DNA of 64,000 nt from the NCBI RefSeq assembly GCF_026625605.1, contig NZ_CP113054.1:3472001-3536000 (forward strand). Direction: 5' to 3'. Position numbers and translations under genes: made by a program. Below, one piece after another: positions 28,916-38,206 of this stretch (positions are counted from its first letter, which is position 1; each line of letters starts with the position of its first letter). Source of the stretch: Luteolibacter sp. SL250. GTDB taxonomy: Bacteria > Verrucomicrobiota > Verrucomicrobiia > Verrucomicrobiales > Akkermansiaceae. Under the pieces are notes generated by a model that had not been told where the DNA came from, did not search any database, and saw only the letters and a program-made list of their open reading frames with translations.

Positions 28916-30066
28916 TCCACCACTCCGCCCAACACCTCCGCGGCGATGCCCGTCCCTTCGTGCATCAGTACGATGTCCCCTCTCCCGACGGGCAGGATCT
29001 TCTCCAGTACTTTTGACACGTCCTTATCCACGGCGTCAAACCCTCTGCGGCTCCAGGCCATGACCTCCATGCCGAGTTCCGCAGTGACCGGATGGGTGAA
29101 AAGATTCCGGTGCCCCACGGGGGCGCGGAACAACCTGGGTGTCACGCCGGTGGTTTCCGCGATGACCTTCTGGCACTCCAGGATCTCCCGCCGCGTGCGC
29201 CATGGTCCGGCACACCAGAACGTCGCCTGCGGATGGGTCATCGTGTGGTTCCCCACCTCATGCCCCCGCCGGACGATCTCACGCGCCAATTCCGGATGCG
29301 CCCGCACTTTGTCTCCGATGAGGAAGAACACGGCCCTCCGCCCATGGCGGTCCAGCAGGTCGAGCAGGACCGGCGTTTCATCCGGGCAAGGGCCGTCGTC
29401 GATGGTGATGAGCGGCGGCCGGCCTTCACGGAAATCCGTCACCGGTCCCAGCCATTGGCAGCGCGGGCGCAGCACCGCCAGACAGTAGATCACGGAGATC
29501 GACATGCCGCCAAGCAGCGCCCAGGTCCAGCCCCAGAACCAATGGTCCACAAAGGCGATCACATGCAGCCCGAAGAACAGGGAAAGCCGCCAGACCATGC
29601 CCGGCCAGCCGGAGATCCGCAGGGTCATGCCCAGCAGCAGGATCAGGTGCGCCACGGCATTGAGGGCGAAAATCCCCAGCCACAGCCAGGCGAACCACGC
29701 GGTGTGGTTCCCCGCGTCCTTCCGCCACCAAGCCCATGCGGTCAGCAGCAGCAGCCAGCTCCACCACTGGACCGCGACTTTCTTTCCCGGCACGAAGAAT
29801 GCCAGCAGGTTCAGCGCGACGAGCCCCACCGGCAGCACCAGCAGCCAGCCGATCCACGGCCCGGTCCAGCGGACCAACCACTCCGATACGGCGGCGAAAA
29901 CCGTCAGGGAAACCAGCCAGCCGAGCAGCAGGCGCTCCCCGGCATGCATGGCGCGGAATGTCGTACGCTCGAAGCCGTCCGCCACCCAGCGCCGTCCCGG
30001 GCCTCCGAAGACACGGAACAGCGCGGAGACGGCCCGGTTGCCAACGGCATCACCGCTGCCGGTCAT
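28912..30066 (-). CDS. Membrane-anchored polysaccharide deacetylase (NodB-type)
   Basis: About 384 residues. The N-terminal half (residues 40-195) has roughly five or six hydrophobic segments, so it is an integral membrane protein. The C-terminal half is a CE4/NodB domain: LITIDDGPCPDETP (catalytic Asp and metal Asp), GHEVGNHTMTHP (metal His pair), FRAPVGHRN and a final IVLMHEG. The enzyme should remove N-acetyl or similar groups from a cell-wall or membrane glycan. I start it at ATG 30066, which overlaps the guaA stop in ATGA, rather than the ATG two codons upstream. The TAA stop comes from the palindromic repeat. The coupling to guaA is probably transcriptional economy. Confidence 0.87.
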   Translation of the reverse strand: MTGSGDAVGNRAVSALFRVFGGPGRRWVADGFERTTFRAMHAGERLLLGWLVSLTVFAAVSEWLVRWTGPWIGWLLVLPVGLVALNLLAFFVPGKKVAVQWWSWLLLLTAWAWWRKDAGNHTAWFAWLWLGIFALNAVAHLILLLGMTLRISGWPGMVWRLSLFFGLHVIAFVDHWFWGWTWALLGGMSISVIYCLAVLRPRCQWLGPVTDFREGRPPLITIDDGPCPDETPVLLDLLDRHGRRAVFFLIGDKVRAHPELAREIVRRGHEVGNHTMTHPQATFWCAGPWRTRREILECQKVIAETTGVTPRLFRAPVGHRNLFTHPVTAELGMEVMAWSRRGFDAVDKDVSKVLEKILPVGRGDIVLMHEGTGIAAEVLGGVVE

Positions 30067-31586
30067 TCCCATTCGATGCTCGCCGGGGGCTTGGTCGAAA
30101 CATCATAGAGCACGCGGTTGATGCCCTTCACCTCATTGAGGATGCGGTGGCTGGTCTCGCGCAGGAGCTGGTAGGGCAGTTCCACCCAGTCCGCCGTCAT
30201 GGCGTCCTCCGACACCACCGCACGGAGTGAAATGGCCCACTCGTAGCTGCGTTCGTCGCCTTTCACGCCCACGGTCTTCACCGGCACCAGACCGGCGTAG
30301 GCCTGCCACACGCGGTCATACCAACCGTGTTCCTTGAGCTTGCCGATGAAGATGGCGTCGCAGTCGCGGATGATGCGCAGGCGTTCCTCGTTCACCACGC
30401 CCGGGCAGCGCACGGCGAGGCCGGGCCCGGGGAACGGATGGCGGTTCAGGATGTCCGCCGGGATGCCCAGCGCCAGACCCAGTTCGCGCACCTCGTCCTT
30501 GAACAGTTCCGCCAGCGGCTCCAGCACCTTGCCCTGCGCCTGCAGTTCCAGGATGCGGTCCACGCGGTTGTGGTGGGTCTTGATCTTGGAAGCCTTCGAC
30601 TTCGCGTTCGACGCGCTTTCGATCACGTCCGGATAGAGCGTGCCCTGCGCCAGCATCTCCGCATCCCCCACCGAGTCCCAGAAGACGTCGATGAACAGGT
30701 TGCCGATGATTTTCCGCTTCTGCTCCGGGTCATCCACGCCATCAAGCGCGGTCAGGAACTGTTCCGCGCAGTCCACCGTCTCGATCGGCACGCCCATGCG
30801 GGCGAAATTCGCGCGGACCTCGTCGCCCTCGTCCTTCCGCATCAGGCCGTGGTCCACGAAGATGGCGCGGACATTCGCACCCGCCTCGTTCAGCAGTACG
30901 GCGAGTACCGTACTGTCCACTCCGCCGGACACCCCGCAGACGATCTGCTTCGTGCCCACCGTCTCGCGGATGCTCTCGATCATCTCGCGCTTGAAGTCGT
31001 CGATCTTGAACGGCAGCAGGTCCTTCGCGTGGGAGAGGAAGTTGTTCAGGATCTTCAGCCCCTGGTGGCTGTGGGTCACCTCCGGGTGGAACTGGATGCC
31101 GAAGCAGCAGTCGCTCCACTGGAGGGAGACCGGCGTCCCGTGCTGGTTGCGGGCGATGACGCGCGCCCCGTCCGGGATGATCTTCACCGTGTCCGAGTGG
31201 CTCATCCACACCTGGGAGGACGCGGAAACCCCCTCATACAGGCCGCTGGACGCCTCCACCAACAGTTCCGCAGGACCGTATTCGCGGCGGGAACTCGCCT
31301 CGACGGAGCCGCCGAACTTGATGTTCAGGAGCTGCATGCCGTAGCACACGCCCAGCACCGGCACGCCGAACTCCATCAGCTTCGCGAAGTCCAGATCCGG
31401 CGCATCCGCCTCGCTGGTACTCTTCGGTCCGCCGGAAAGGATGATGGCACCGGGTCGGCCGATGTCCGGGAAATCCTCGATCGCATAGAGCTTCGCGAAA
31501 TAGCCAAGCTCCCGCACGCGGCGGACGATGAGCTGGGTGTACTGGGAGCCGAAATCAAGGACGGCGACGTGGTGTTGGTCGTGCAT
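30063..31586 (-). CDS. guaA: GMP synthase (glutamine-hydrolysing) GuaA
   Basis: GuaA converts XMP to GMP using glutamine and ATP. The 507 residues cover an amidotransferase domain (1-190) with VLGVCYGMQLL (nucleophile Cys) and GIQFHPEVTHS (His/Glu), and an ATP pyrophosphatase domain with the P-loop GVSGGVDSTVLAVLL. The C-terminal dimerisation domain has PFPGPGLAVRCPG and ends with the characteristic KPPASIEWE. Domain order and length are standard. It follows guaB by 11 bases and overlaps the deacetylase by 4 bases, making a guaB-guaA-deacetylase operon. Confidence 0.98.
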   Translation of the reverse strand: MHDQHHVAVLDFGSQYTQLIVRRVRELGYFAKLYAIEDFPDIGRPGAIILSGGPKSTSEADAPDLDFAKLMEFGVPVLGVCYGMQLLNIKFGGSVEASSRREYGPAELLVEASSGLYEGVSASSQVWMSHSDTVKIIPDGARVIARNQHGTPVSLQWSDCCFGIQFHPEVTHSHQGLKILNNFLSHAKDLLPFKIDDFKREMIESIRETVGTKQIVCGVSGGVDSTVLAVLLNEAGANVRAIFVDHGLMRKDEGDEVRANFARMGVPIETVDCAEQFLTALDGVDDPEQKRKIIGNLFIDVFWDSVGDAEMLAQGTLYPDVIESASNAKSKASKIKTHHNRVDRILELQAQGKVLEPLAELFKDEVRELGLALGIPADILNRHPFPGPGLAVRCPGVVNEERLRIIRDCDAIFIGKLKEHGWYDRVWQAYAGLVPVKTVGVKGDERSYEWAISLRAVVSEDAMTADWVELPYQLLRETSHRILNEVKGINRVLYDVSTKPPASIEWE

Positions 31587-31597
31587 TTGGGAAAAGA

Positions 31598-33052
31598 TCA
31601 GCTGATGGGTTGATAGTTGGTCGGCTCCTCGGTCATGACGATGTCATGGACGTGGCTTTCGCGGAGGCCGCCCGCGGTGATGCGGACGAAGTTGGCCTTC
31701 TCCCGCAGTTCCGAGAGGGACGAAGCACCGACATAGCCCATGCCGGACTTCAAGCCGCCCATGAGCTGGAAGATGACATCGGAGAGGGCGCCCTTGTAGG
31801 GCACGCGGCCCTCCACGCCCTCCGCCACCAATTTGCCGGAGCTGTTCTGGCTGTATCGGTCGCCCGCACCCTTCTGCATCGCGCCGAGCGAACCCATTCC
31901 GCGGTAGGTCTTGAAGCGGCGGCCACCGGAGTGGACCGTCTGGCCGGGGCTTTCCTCCGTGCCCGCGAGCAGCGAGCCGAGCATGACCAGGTCCGCACCG
32001 GCGGCGATGGCCTTCACCACATCCCCGGAGTAACGGATGCCGCCGTCCGCGATGACTTTCACGCCATGCTCGCGGCAGTAGTCGGCCACATTCCGAATGG
32101 CGGTGAACTGGGGCATGCCGACACCGGCGATGACCCGCGTGGTGCAGATGGACCCCGGACCGACGCCGACCTTCACGGCGCTGGCACCGGCGGAGACCAG
32201 GTCCCGCGCACCATGCTCCGTCACCACGTTGCCGGCGACCACCGGACGGTCCGAAAGTCCGCGCAGCTTCTCGATGACCCCCATCACGTGCCGGGTGTGG
32301 CCGGTCGCGGCGTCGATGAAAAGGGCGTCCGCACCGGCTTCGATGAGCGCCTTCGCGCGGTCCACGCAATCCGGACCCACGCCGACCGCCGCGCCGCAGC
32401 GGAGCTGGCCGTTGCCGTCCTTCGCAGCATTGGTGAAAGTGATGCGCTTCTCGATGTCGGAACCGGTGATCAGTCCGGCCAGGCGGCCGTCCGCGTCCAC
32501 CAGCGGCAGCTTTTCGATGCGGTTCTGGTAAAGGATGCGCCGCGCCTCCTCCAGACTGGTGCTCGGCGGCGCGGTGATCAGCCGTTCGCGCGGCGTCATC
32601 ACATCCGCCACGGTCACGTCCTGGCGGTCCAGGTAACGGACGTCCCGCCCGGTCACCATGCCCTCCAGCCGGCCGTCACCGTCGACGACGGGGAAGCCGG
32701 AGAAACCGTTCTGGATCATGATCGCCCGCACATGGGCGACGCTGTCCTCCTTGCGGACGATGTGGGGCTTCAGGATCACCGCGTTCTCGGAACGCTTCAC
32801 CCGCGATACCATCGCCGCCTGGTCATCGATGGGGCACGCGCGGTGGATCACACCGATGCCGCCTTCACGCGCCAGCGCGATTGCCAGATCATGCTCGGAC
32901 ACCGTGTCCATCGCCGCGGAAACCACGGGAATGTTCAACTGGATACCCGACGTGACGTGGGTGGAAAGGTCCGCTTCTCCGGGCAGCACGGCACTGTAAG
33001 CCGGCACGAGAAGCACATCGTCAAAGGAAAGGCCTAGGGAAATCTCCGCCAT
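31598..33052 (-). CDS. guaB: IMP dehydrogenase GuaB
   Basis: GuaB oxidises IMP to XMP with NAD+, the committed step to GMP. From ATG 33052 it has 484 residues, the usual length. The N-terminus [20 protein letters not shown] is typical. A CBS pair occupies about residues 90-210 ([20 protein letters not shown] in the second). The catalytic loop is [17 protein letters not shown], with the active-site Cys. Then come [20 protein letters not shown] and [10 protein letters not shown] (flap). The frame is open for 97 codons upstream of this start but loses all family similarity. It is first in the guaB-guaA operon; no purine riboswitch is evident in the 172 bases upstream. Confidence 0.98.
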   Translation of the reverse strand: MAEISLGLSFDDVLLVPAYSAVLPGEADLSTHVTSGIQLNIPVVSAAMDTVSEHDLAIALAREGGIGVIHRACPIDDQAAMVSRVKRSENAVILKPHIVRKEDSVAHVRAIMIQNGFSGFPVVDGDGRLEGMVTGRDVRYLDRQDVTVADVMTPRERLITAPPSTSLEEARRILYQNRIEKLPLVDADGRLAGLITGSDIEKRITFTNAAKDGNGQLRCGAAVGVGPDCVDRAKALIEAGADALFIDAATGHTRHVMGVIEKLRGLSDRPVVAGNVVTEHGARDLVSAGASAVKVGVGPGSICTTRVIAGVGMPQFTAIRNVADYCREHGVKVIADGGIRYSGDVVKAIAAGADLVMLGSLLAGTEESPGQTVHSGGRRFKTYRGMGSLGAMQKGAGDRYSQNSSGKLVAEGVEGRVPYKGALSDVIFQLMGGLKSGMGYVGASSLSELREKANFVRITAGGLRESHVHDIVMTEEPTNYQPIS

Positions 33053-33195
33053 GGGGGAGTCAATAGAAGCTACCCCCAACGCGCAAGGCCGAATCCCGAA
33101 AATTTTTCGGATTGCAGCGAATCTCGTGAGAGATTCGGCAGGGAGGAAATCCTTGGGCAACCGGAGCCTGTTTTCCCAATGGACGTGCACCCCGC

Positions 33196-33215
33196 CGAAG
33201 GTCTCACGACCTTCG
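33196..33215 (-). terminator. Hairpin downstream of the HAD phosphatase gene
   Basis: CGAAGGTC/GACCTTCG forms a perfect 8-bp stem with a TCAC loop, about 10 bases beyond the stop of the HAD gene and in the guaB upstream region. There is no T-tract; it may be a small mobile palindrome acting as a weak terminator. Confidence 0.4.
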
Positions 33216-33224
33216 CTACGGGAA

Positions 33225-33842
33225 TCACGCGTCCAGCGAAGCCAGCGGCGACGGGATGGCCACCACCTGCATGCCGGCACGCTGCGCGGCGAGAATGCCG
33301 GCAGGCGCATCCTCAAGTGCCAGGCAGCGCGCGGGATCGACACCCATCAGCTTCGCGGCACGCAGGAACACATCCGGAGCGGGCTTTCCTTCCGCCACAT
33401 CTTCCGCGGTCACGACTTCGTCGAACCAGTCGGAAATGCCCACGGCCTTGAGGGTCTTTTCGATCACATGGCGGGAGCCGCCGGTGGCGATCGCCATCGG
33501 CACCTTGCCTTGCAGGGAGCGGGCGAAGTCCGCCACCTCACGGATGAGGCACACGGAGCCCATGCGCTTCAGGAAAGCCTCGCGCTTCGCAAGGGCGACG
33601 GCCTCCGGATTCAGCTTCAGGTCATACTCGCTGTTCAGGTCCACTACGATGTCCCTCGTAGGTCTGCCGCCCATGGCGATGAAGACATCCTCCTTGAAGA
33701 CACCACCGGCGCCATAGATGGAAAGCGCCTCGCACCATGCCTCGAAATGCGCGGGCATCGAGTCCACCAGTGTGCCGTCACAATCGAAAATCACGGCATC
33801 AAAGCCGTCGGTTGGAAATGAAATCGGACCTACGCTTGTCAT
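33225..33842 (-). CDS. HAD-superfamily phosphatase/phosphomutase, beta-phosphoglucomutase-like
   Basis: A 205-residue cytoplasmic hydrolase. HAD motif I is VIFDCDGTLVDS (nucleophile Asp20, acid/base Asp22), motif II MAIATGGSR, motif III Lys in EGKPAPDVFLRAA, and motif IV CLALEDAPAGILAA. The helical cap between motifs I and II is of the small C1 type, as in beta-phosphoglucomutase and sugar-phosphate phosphatases. The family members dephosphorylate or isomerise small sugar phosphates; the substrate here is unknown. The start is ATG 33842. It lies divergent from the lipid-modifying fusion gene and upstream of guaB. Confidence 0.88.
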   Translation of the reverse strand: MTSVGPISFPTDGFDAVIFDCDGTLVDSMPAHFEAWCEALSIYGAGGVFKEDVFIAMGGRPTRDIVVDLNSEYDLKLNPEAVALAKREAFLKRMGSVCLIREVADFARSLQGKVPMAIATGGSRHVIEKTLKAVGISDWFDEVVTAEDVAEGKPAPDVFLRAAKLMGVDPARCLALEDAPAGILAAQRAGMQVVAIPSPLASLDA

Positions 33843-34002
33843 GTGCGGCGCACGGCTTAGGGGGACATGCCCCTAAAGACAAGCTCGACGCTTGAAAAAG
33901 CGCTATCGATGCCCCAAATCATGCCAACAGTTGTTCGAATCCAACGAATTTTGCGCCGTCAGGAAAATCAGCTTCATCGCAGCGTATCATTCCTATCCAG
34001 TT

Positions 34003-36522
34003 ATGAGTAAAACTCGTCCGGTCCGGGTCCTCTTCGTCGTGTTGTGGTTGCTCGCCGGTTTTTGTGCCGGAGCGACGGAAGATCATGTCCAGTCCCTCGA
34101 ACTTTCCCGGGGCGCCGGCCATGTCCATCTCTACCGCCAGACGGAGCGTCCAACGGCGGTCATCGTCTTCGCCTCCGGTGACGGAGGCTGGACGAACTGG
34201 GAGGATGAAGTGGCCAACTGGCTGGCGGATGCCGGCTGGTGGGTGGCCGGGCTGAACTGCGGCAACTATGCGGAGAGCCCCTACGACGGGGATCTGCTGG
34301 CGGAGGACTTCCAGCGACTGGCAAAGTCCGCCAACGCCCCCGCAGGCACTCCCCTCTTCTATGGTGGTTGGTCGATGGGGGCGGTGCAGGCCGTCGCCGC
34401 CGCGGGGAACGAAAGACCACCCGAACTGAAAGGGTTGCTCCTGCTTTCCTGCGGAGCCAGGGGCAGATATGGACTGGAACTGAAGGACAAGCTGGGCGTC
34501 GCCCCCACGGGCGCGGGCACCTTCGGCCTGACCGATTTCTCCGACCGCATGCCCGGCCTGCGCATCGCCCAGTTCCAGGGCGGGGCCGACTTCATCTCCA
34601 GCACGGCCTGGATCCAGAGCCTGCCGCAGACCGCCGCGCACACCGCACTCTATGAGATGCCCCGCTACAACCACGGCTTCGACGGTCCGGACCCGAAGTT
34701 CAGACCCTCCCTGCTGAGGGGCATGGGCTGGTTGCAGGGGAATGACTCGCTCGCCCCGGAAAGCCCACGCACCGCCCTGCCCTGGGGCCTGTCCCCGTTA
34801 TGGCCCGCGGCGGCGGCGGCCATGGGGCTGGCGCTCATTTTCCTGTTTTCCAAACGGCACGCCATCCGCCTGCTGGTGACCGCCGTCCTCCTCATCGGCC
34901 TCATCAACCTGCTGGAGGCGCTGATGCCGAAGTCCGCGGACGTGATCGACTGGATGCAGCAATGGCTGCCGCTGGGAGTGAGCGAGGACAGCCGCCTGCT
35001 GATGCTCCTTTCCGGACTCTCCCTGCTGTTCCTCGCCCGCGGCCTGAGCCGGAGAAAGAAGGTGGCCTGGTGGCTGGCGGTCGGGTTGCTCTCCGTCTCC
35101 GCCGCGCTGCATCTCGTGCGCGCCTTTGACTGGCACCACTCCGTGGCGGCTCTGGTACTGCTCCTTCCTCTCATCCGGTGGCGGAAGGAATTCGTCGCCA
35201 TGTCAGACGCGCCGTCCGTCCGGCTTGGCCTCATCGCCGCCCCGGTGGTGTTCGTGGTGCTGGTCATCTTCGGCACGGCGCGGATCCATGACCTGGGGGA
35301 GTCCGGAAAGCTGCCGGAGCCGCTCGACTGGCTTTCATCCGCCACCGCCGCGCTGAATGCCACCGTGGGCCTGCCGGGGAATCCACAGGGTTCCGGCGGG
35401 GACAACTCCGCCATGGAGCATTTCCTGGGACGCATGCGCTTCACCGGCATCGCCTGCGGCACCGTGGTCCTGCTGCTCATGCTGCGCCCGGTGCTGGCGA
35501 AGCGCAGGCACGTTTCGTCCCCGGACGAGCGGGAGAAAGCGGCGGACATCCTGGCCCGCCACGGCAATGACCCCAGCGATCCCTTCACCCTGCTGCCGGA
35601 CAAGCACTATTTCTTCCACCCATCCGGTGAAGGCTACGTCGCCTTCGCCAACTGGCGGGAGATGGCGGTGGCGCTGGCGGACCCGGTGTGCGCGCCGGAG
35701 ATCCGGAGGGATCTGGTGGACCAGTTCGCCTCCTACTGCCGCAGCCAGGACTGGACGCCGCTGTTCTACGGCACGGGCAGCGCGCACCGCAGCCTGTATG
35801 AACAGGCCGGCCTCATCACCTTCAAGGTGGGCGAGGACGCCCGCATCCCGCTGGCGGAGTTCAGCCTCGCGGGAGGGAAGTTCCAGAACCTCCGTACCGC
35901 CCGCAACAAGGCGAAGAAGGAGGGACTTTCCTTCCGTTGGTACGATCCATCGGCAGGCGTGGACCATGGACTGGAAGCGCAGCTCCACCTCCTGTCCGAC
36001 GCGTGGCTGCGCTCGAAGAGCGGCGGCGAGATGACTTTCGACCTCGGCGCGTTCTCGCTCGCGGACATCCGCGAACGTGGGTGCGCCGTCGTGCTGCTGC
36101 CGGACGGAAAAGTGGAGTGCTTCGCCACCTGGATCCCCTACGCCCGCGGCACCGGCCGCACCCTGGACCTCATGCGTGGACGCGGCTCCCCGGGTGGCAT
36201 CATGGATTTCCTCATCCTGGAAAGCATGGACCATTTCAAGGAAGAGGGCGTCACCGAGATCAGTCTCGGCAACGCCCCGCTGGCGAACACGGAGACGGAC
36301 CCGCAGCAGCTTTCCCGGGAGGAACGGCGGGTGAAGTTGATCTTCGACCGCTTCGACCGGTTCTACCGCTACAAGTCCCTTTTCGATTTCAAACGGAAGT
36401 ACCACCCCGCCTGGCAGGGCCGCTACCTGGCCTACCCGCCGGGCACCCTGCTCGCCCGCATCGGCCTGGCGGTGGCCGCAGTCCACCTCCCTGGAGGTTT
36501 CCGCGGTCTCATCAAATCCTGA
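34003..36522 (+). CDS. Fusion of VirJ/AcvB-type hydrolase and MprF-type aminoacyl-phosphatidylglycerol synthase
   Basis: An 839-residue membrane protein from ATG 34003; the frame runs 37 codons further upstream without features. Residues 1-23 are a signal-like segment. Residues 50-245 match the VirJ/AcvB alpha/beta-hydrolase type: FASGDGGWTNW (57-67), nucleophile loop YGGWSMGAVQA (120-130) and a candidate catalytic His in RYNHGF (His224). About seven hydrophobic segments follow (270-497). Residues 515-830 are an MprF C-terminal (DUF2156) domain, with FQNLRTARNKAKKEG and RGSPGGIMDFLILE. By family knowledge, MprF transfers an amino acid from tRNA to phosphatidylglycerol in the cytoplasm, and AcvB hydrolyses lysyl-PG in the periplasm. 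The predicted topology fits both. One protein may thus make and remove charged PG. Confidence 0.8.
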   Translation: MSKTRPVRVLFVVLWLLAGFCAGATEDHVQSLELSRGAGHVHLYRQTERPTAVIVFASGDGGWTNWEDEVANWLADAGWWVAGLNCGNYAESPYDGDLLAEDFQRLAKSANAPAGTPLFYGGWSMGAVQAVAAAGNERPPELKGLLLLSCGARGRYGLELKDKLGVAPTGAGTFGLTDFSDRMPGLRIAQFQGGADFISSTAWIQSLPQTAAHTALYEMPRYNHGFDGPDPKFRPSLLRGMGWLQGNDSLAPESPRTALPWGLSPLWPAAAAAMGLALIFLFSKRHAIRLLVTAVLLIGLINLLEALMPKSADVIDWMQQWLPLGVSEDSRLLMLLSGLSLLFLARGLSRRKKVAWWLAVGLLSVSAALHLVRAFDWHHSVAALVLLLPLIRWRKEFVAMSDAPSVRLGLIAAPVVFVVLVIFGTARIHDLGESGKLPEPLDWLSSATAALNATVGLPGNPQGSGGDNSAMEHFLGRMRFTGIACGTVVLLLMLRPVLAKRRHVSSPDEREKAADILARHGNDPSDPFTLLPDKHYFFHPSGEGYVAFANWREMAVALADPVCAPEIRRDLVDQFASYCRSQDWTPLFYGTGSAHRSLYEQAGLITFKVGEDARIPLAEFSLAGGKFQNLRTARNKAKKEGLSFRWYDPSAGVDHGLEAQLHLLSDAWLRSKSGGEMTFDLGAFSLADIRERGCAVVLLPDGKVECFATWIPYARGTGRTLDLMRGRGSPGGIMDFLILESMDHFKEEGVTEISLGNAPLANTETDPQQLSREERRVKLIFDRFDRFYRYKSLFDFKRKYHPAWQGRYLAYPPGTLLARIGLAVAAVHLPGGFRGLIKS

Positions 36523-36546
36523 CGCGGGCGGCACGCCCCCATTTCA

Positions 36547-37920
36547 TCAACTCCGGTAGGTCCCCGCGGCCACCTGCATCCGGTCAGGGCCACTGTGGCT
36601 GAACGCGACGTCCCCCTCGATGACGACGCCCGGCTCGAAATGCACCGGCCCGTCCACCCCGAGAGAGCGGCAACCAAGCAATCCCGGCACGCCCAACGGC
36701 TCCAGTTGGTCCACCAGCTTGTAGTCGTCGGAAAGGGTGATCACCGGCGGGATGCCATTCCGTTCCGCAGCCAGGCGGACCTGGCCGTTGGGGAGGATCT
36801 CATAGGCGTCCGAACGCAGCGCCAGCAGGTCGCTGGTGGTCTTCACCGGGGCGAAGCGGCTGCGCGGAACCTCGACCGCCAGCGAGCCTTCGAAACACTC
36901 GATCGCCGCCCCCATCGCCACCTCAAGCTGGATGACCGGAGTGGATTTCTTGTCACGCGGGTCCACCGTCTTGCGGTTCTTGATCATCGGCAGCGGCAAC
37001 ACGCCGGCGTCCGCCTCCAGTTGTTCCTTCAGCAGGTCCAGCCGCAGCCAGAGCGAGTTGGTGTTGAAGAACCGGTGCTCGTCGATGTTCTGGAACGCGT
37101 CGATGTCCTCGTCCGGGCACTGCGCCACCTCACGCAGCAGCAGCCTTCCGTCGCTTTTCCTCACGGCCAGGTGGCCGCCCTTGCGGTCCGCCCCGGTACG
37201 CCGCGTGACCTCCATCATGAACGGGGCGCCGGAATTCGCGAAATACTCCAGCAACGCCGGGTCCAGGATCGCACCGAGGTTGTCCGAGTTCGAGACGAAG
37301 GCATACTTCACGCCCTCCGACAGCAGCCGGTCCAGCCAGCCGCTGCCGACCAGCGCCGGGAAAAGATCACCATGGCCGGGAGGGCACCACTCCAGGTCCA
37401 TGTCCGCCGGCCACTCCACCGGTGCCAGCGTGGCCGCGTCGATCTTCGGGATCTGGTTCTGCATCAGCTCCACCTCGGCCGCGTCCGCCAGCCCGTCCGC
37501 TGCATACCGCTCCAGATGGGACAGCGTGTCCCCGCTGGTGCTGAAGCTGTTCATCAGCAGCAGGCGCACGTTCGCGCCGCTGGATTTCCGCAGGTCGAGG
37601 ATCTGCCGCACCATCAGGTCGACGAAGTTCACCCCGTCGCGGATCGGCAGCAGGCTCTTCGGCCCCTGCAGCCCCATCCCGGTCCCCAGACCTCCGTTGA
37701 GTTTGACCACCACCGCCTGGGAGAGCAGCGCCTTGCCCGCCTCCGTCGCCCGCAGTTCCTCGGAGGACGGAATACCGTCCGCAGGACGGATGGAGCTTTC
37801 CGGGATCATCCCCGTTTCGTCGCGCAGCAGCGCTTCATAATTCCGCCGGAAGGCTCCGATCGCGGCTTCTCCCATACCTGCTGCCGCCATCTTTGATTGG
37901 AATGCGTCGAAATTTCCCAT
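36547..37920 (-). CDS. UTP--glucose-1-phosphate uridylyltransferase, eukaryote-type (UDPGP family)
   Basis: It forms UDP-glucose from UTP and glucose-1-phosphate. From ATG 37920 it has 457 residues. The nucleotide-binding motif is KLNGGLGTGMGLQGPKSLLP, the form found in eukaryotic UGP2 rather than in bacterial GalU. Other family segments are FVSNSDNLGAILDP, RKGGHLAVRKSDG, FFNTNSLWLRL and the left-handed beta-helix end GPVHFEPGVVIEGDVAFS. A frame open to 38019 lacks family similarity. UDP-glucose feeds envelope glycans and glycogen or trehalose routes. It converges with the MprF fusion gene, whose stop is 25 bases away. There is no sign of recent transfer in base composition by eye. Confidence 0.92.
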   Translation of the reverse strand: MGNFDAFQSKMAAAGMGEAAIGAFRRNYEALLRDETGMIPESSIRPADGIPSSEELRATEAGKALLSQAVVVKLNGGLGTGMGLQGPKSLLPIRDGVNFVDLMVRQILDLRKSSGANVRLLLMNSFSTSGDTLSHLERYAADGLADAAEVELMQNQIPKIDAATLAPVEWPADMDLEWCPPGHGDLFPALVGSGWLDRLLSEGVKYAFVSNSDNLGAILDPALLEYFANSGAPFMMEVTRRTGADRKGGHLAVRKSDGRLLLREVAQCPDEDIDAFQNIDEHRFFNTNSLWLRLDLLKEQLEADAGVLPLPMIKNRKTVDPRDKKSTPVIQLEVAMGAAIECFEGSLAVEVPRSRFAPVKTTSDLLALRSDAYEILPNGQVRLAAERNGIPPVITLSDDYKLVDQLEPLGVPGLLGCRSLGVDGPVHFEPGVVIEGDVAFSHSGPDRMQVAAGTYRS

Positions 37921-38206
37921 GAATGTGATGTTCAGCAGCACTGGAGCATTAAGACATACCCTGGTCACGCTGAAATTTGCGGAGTTTTTTTGGCCCAACG
38001 CGGAATTTTGTAACGCCACTCCGCCCGATCGAAACTTCCGCTCCAGACAAATGTTCTCCCGTCAAATGTGCCTCAAATTCAACCAATCATAAATCAAACG
38101 ATTGATTGATCCTCGTTGTTAGAAGCGCTCACTATCAGACCTTTATGCTGTCAATTACGTAATCGCGTAACCCATTTCTGTCCGCTTTTGTGCTAATCTC
38201 CGCCCG

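Noticed and set aside
33053-33224. Purine riboswitch upstream of guaB
   Set aside because: No pattern of the purine aptamer (paired P1 with the conserved loop bases) could be found; only a small palindrome is present.
33855-33965. Possible tRNA, from a TTCGAATC loop in GTTGTTCGAATCCAAC and a nearby hairpin CGCTTGAAAAAGCG
   Set aside because: No acceptor stem pairs across 70-90 bases and no D-arm or anticodon arm with correct spacing exists; the hairpin is more like a short palindrome upstream of the fusion gene.
38130-38206. Promoter before the zinc-ribbon gene (TGCTAATCT as an extended -10)
   Set aside because: No matching -35 sequence lies at a suitable distance, so the call would be guesswork.
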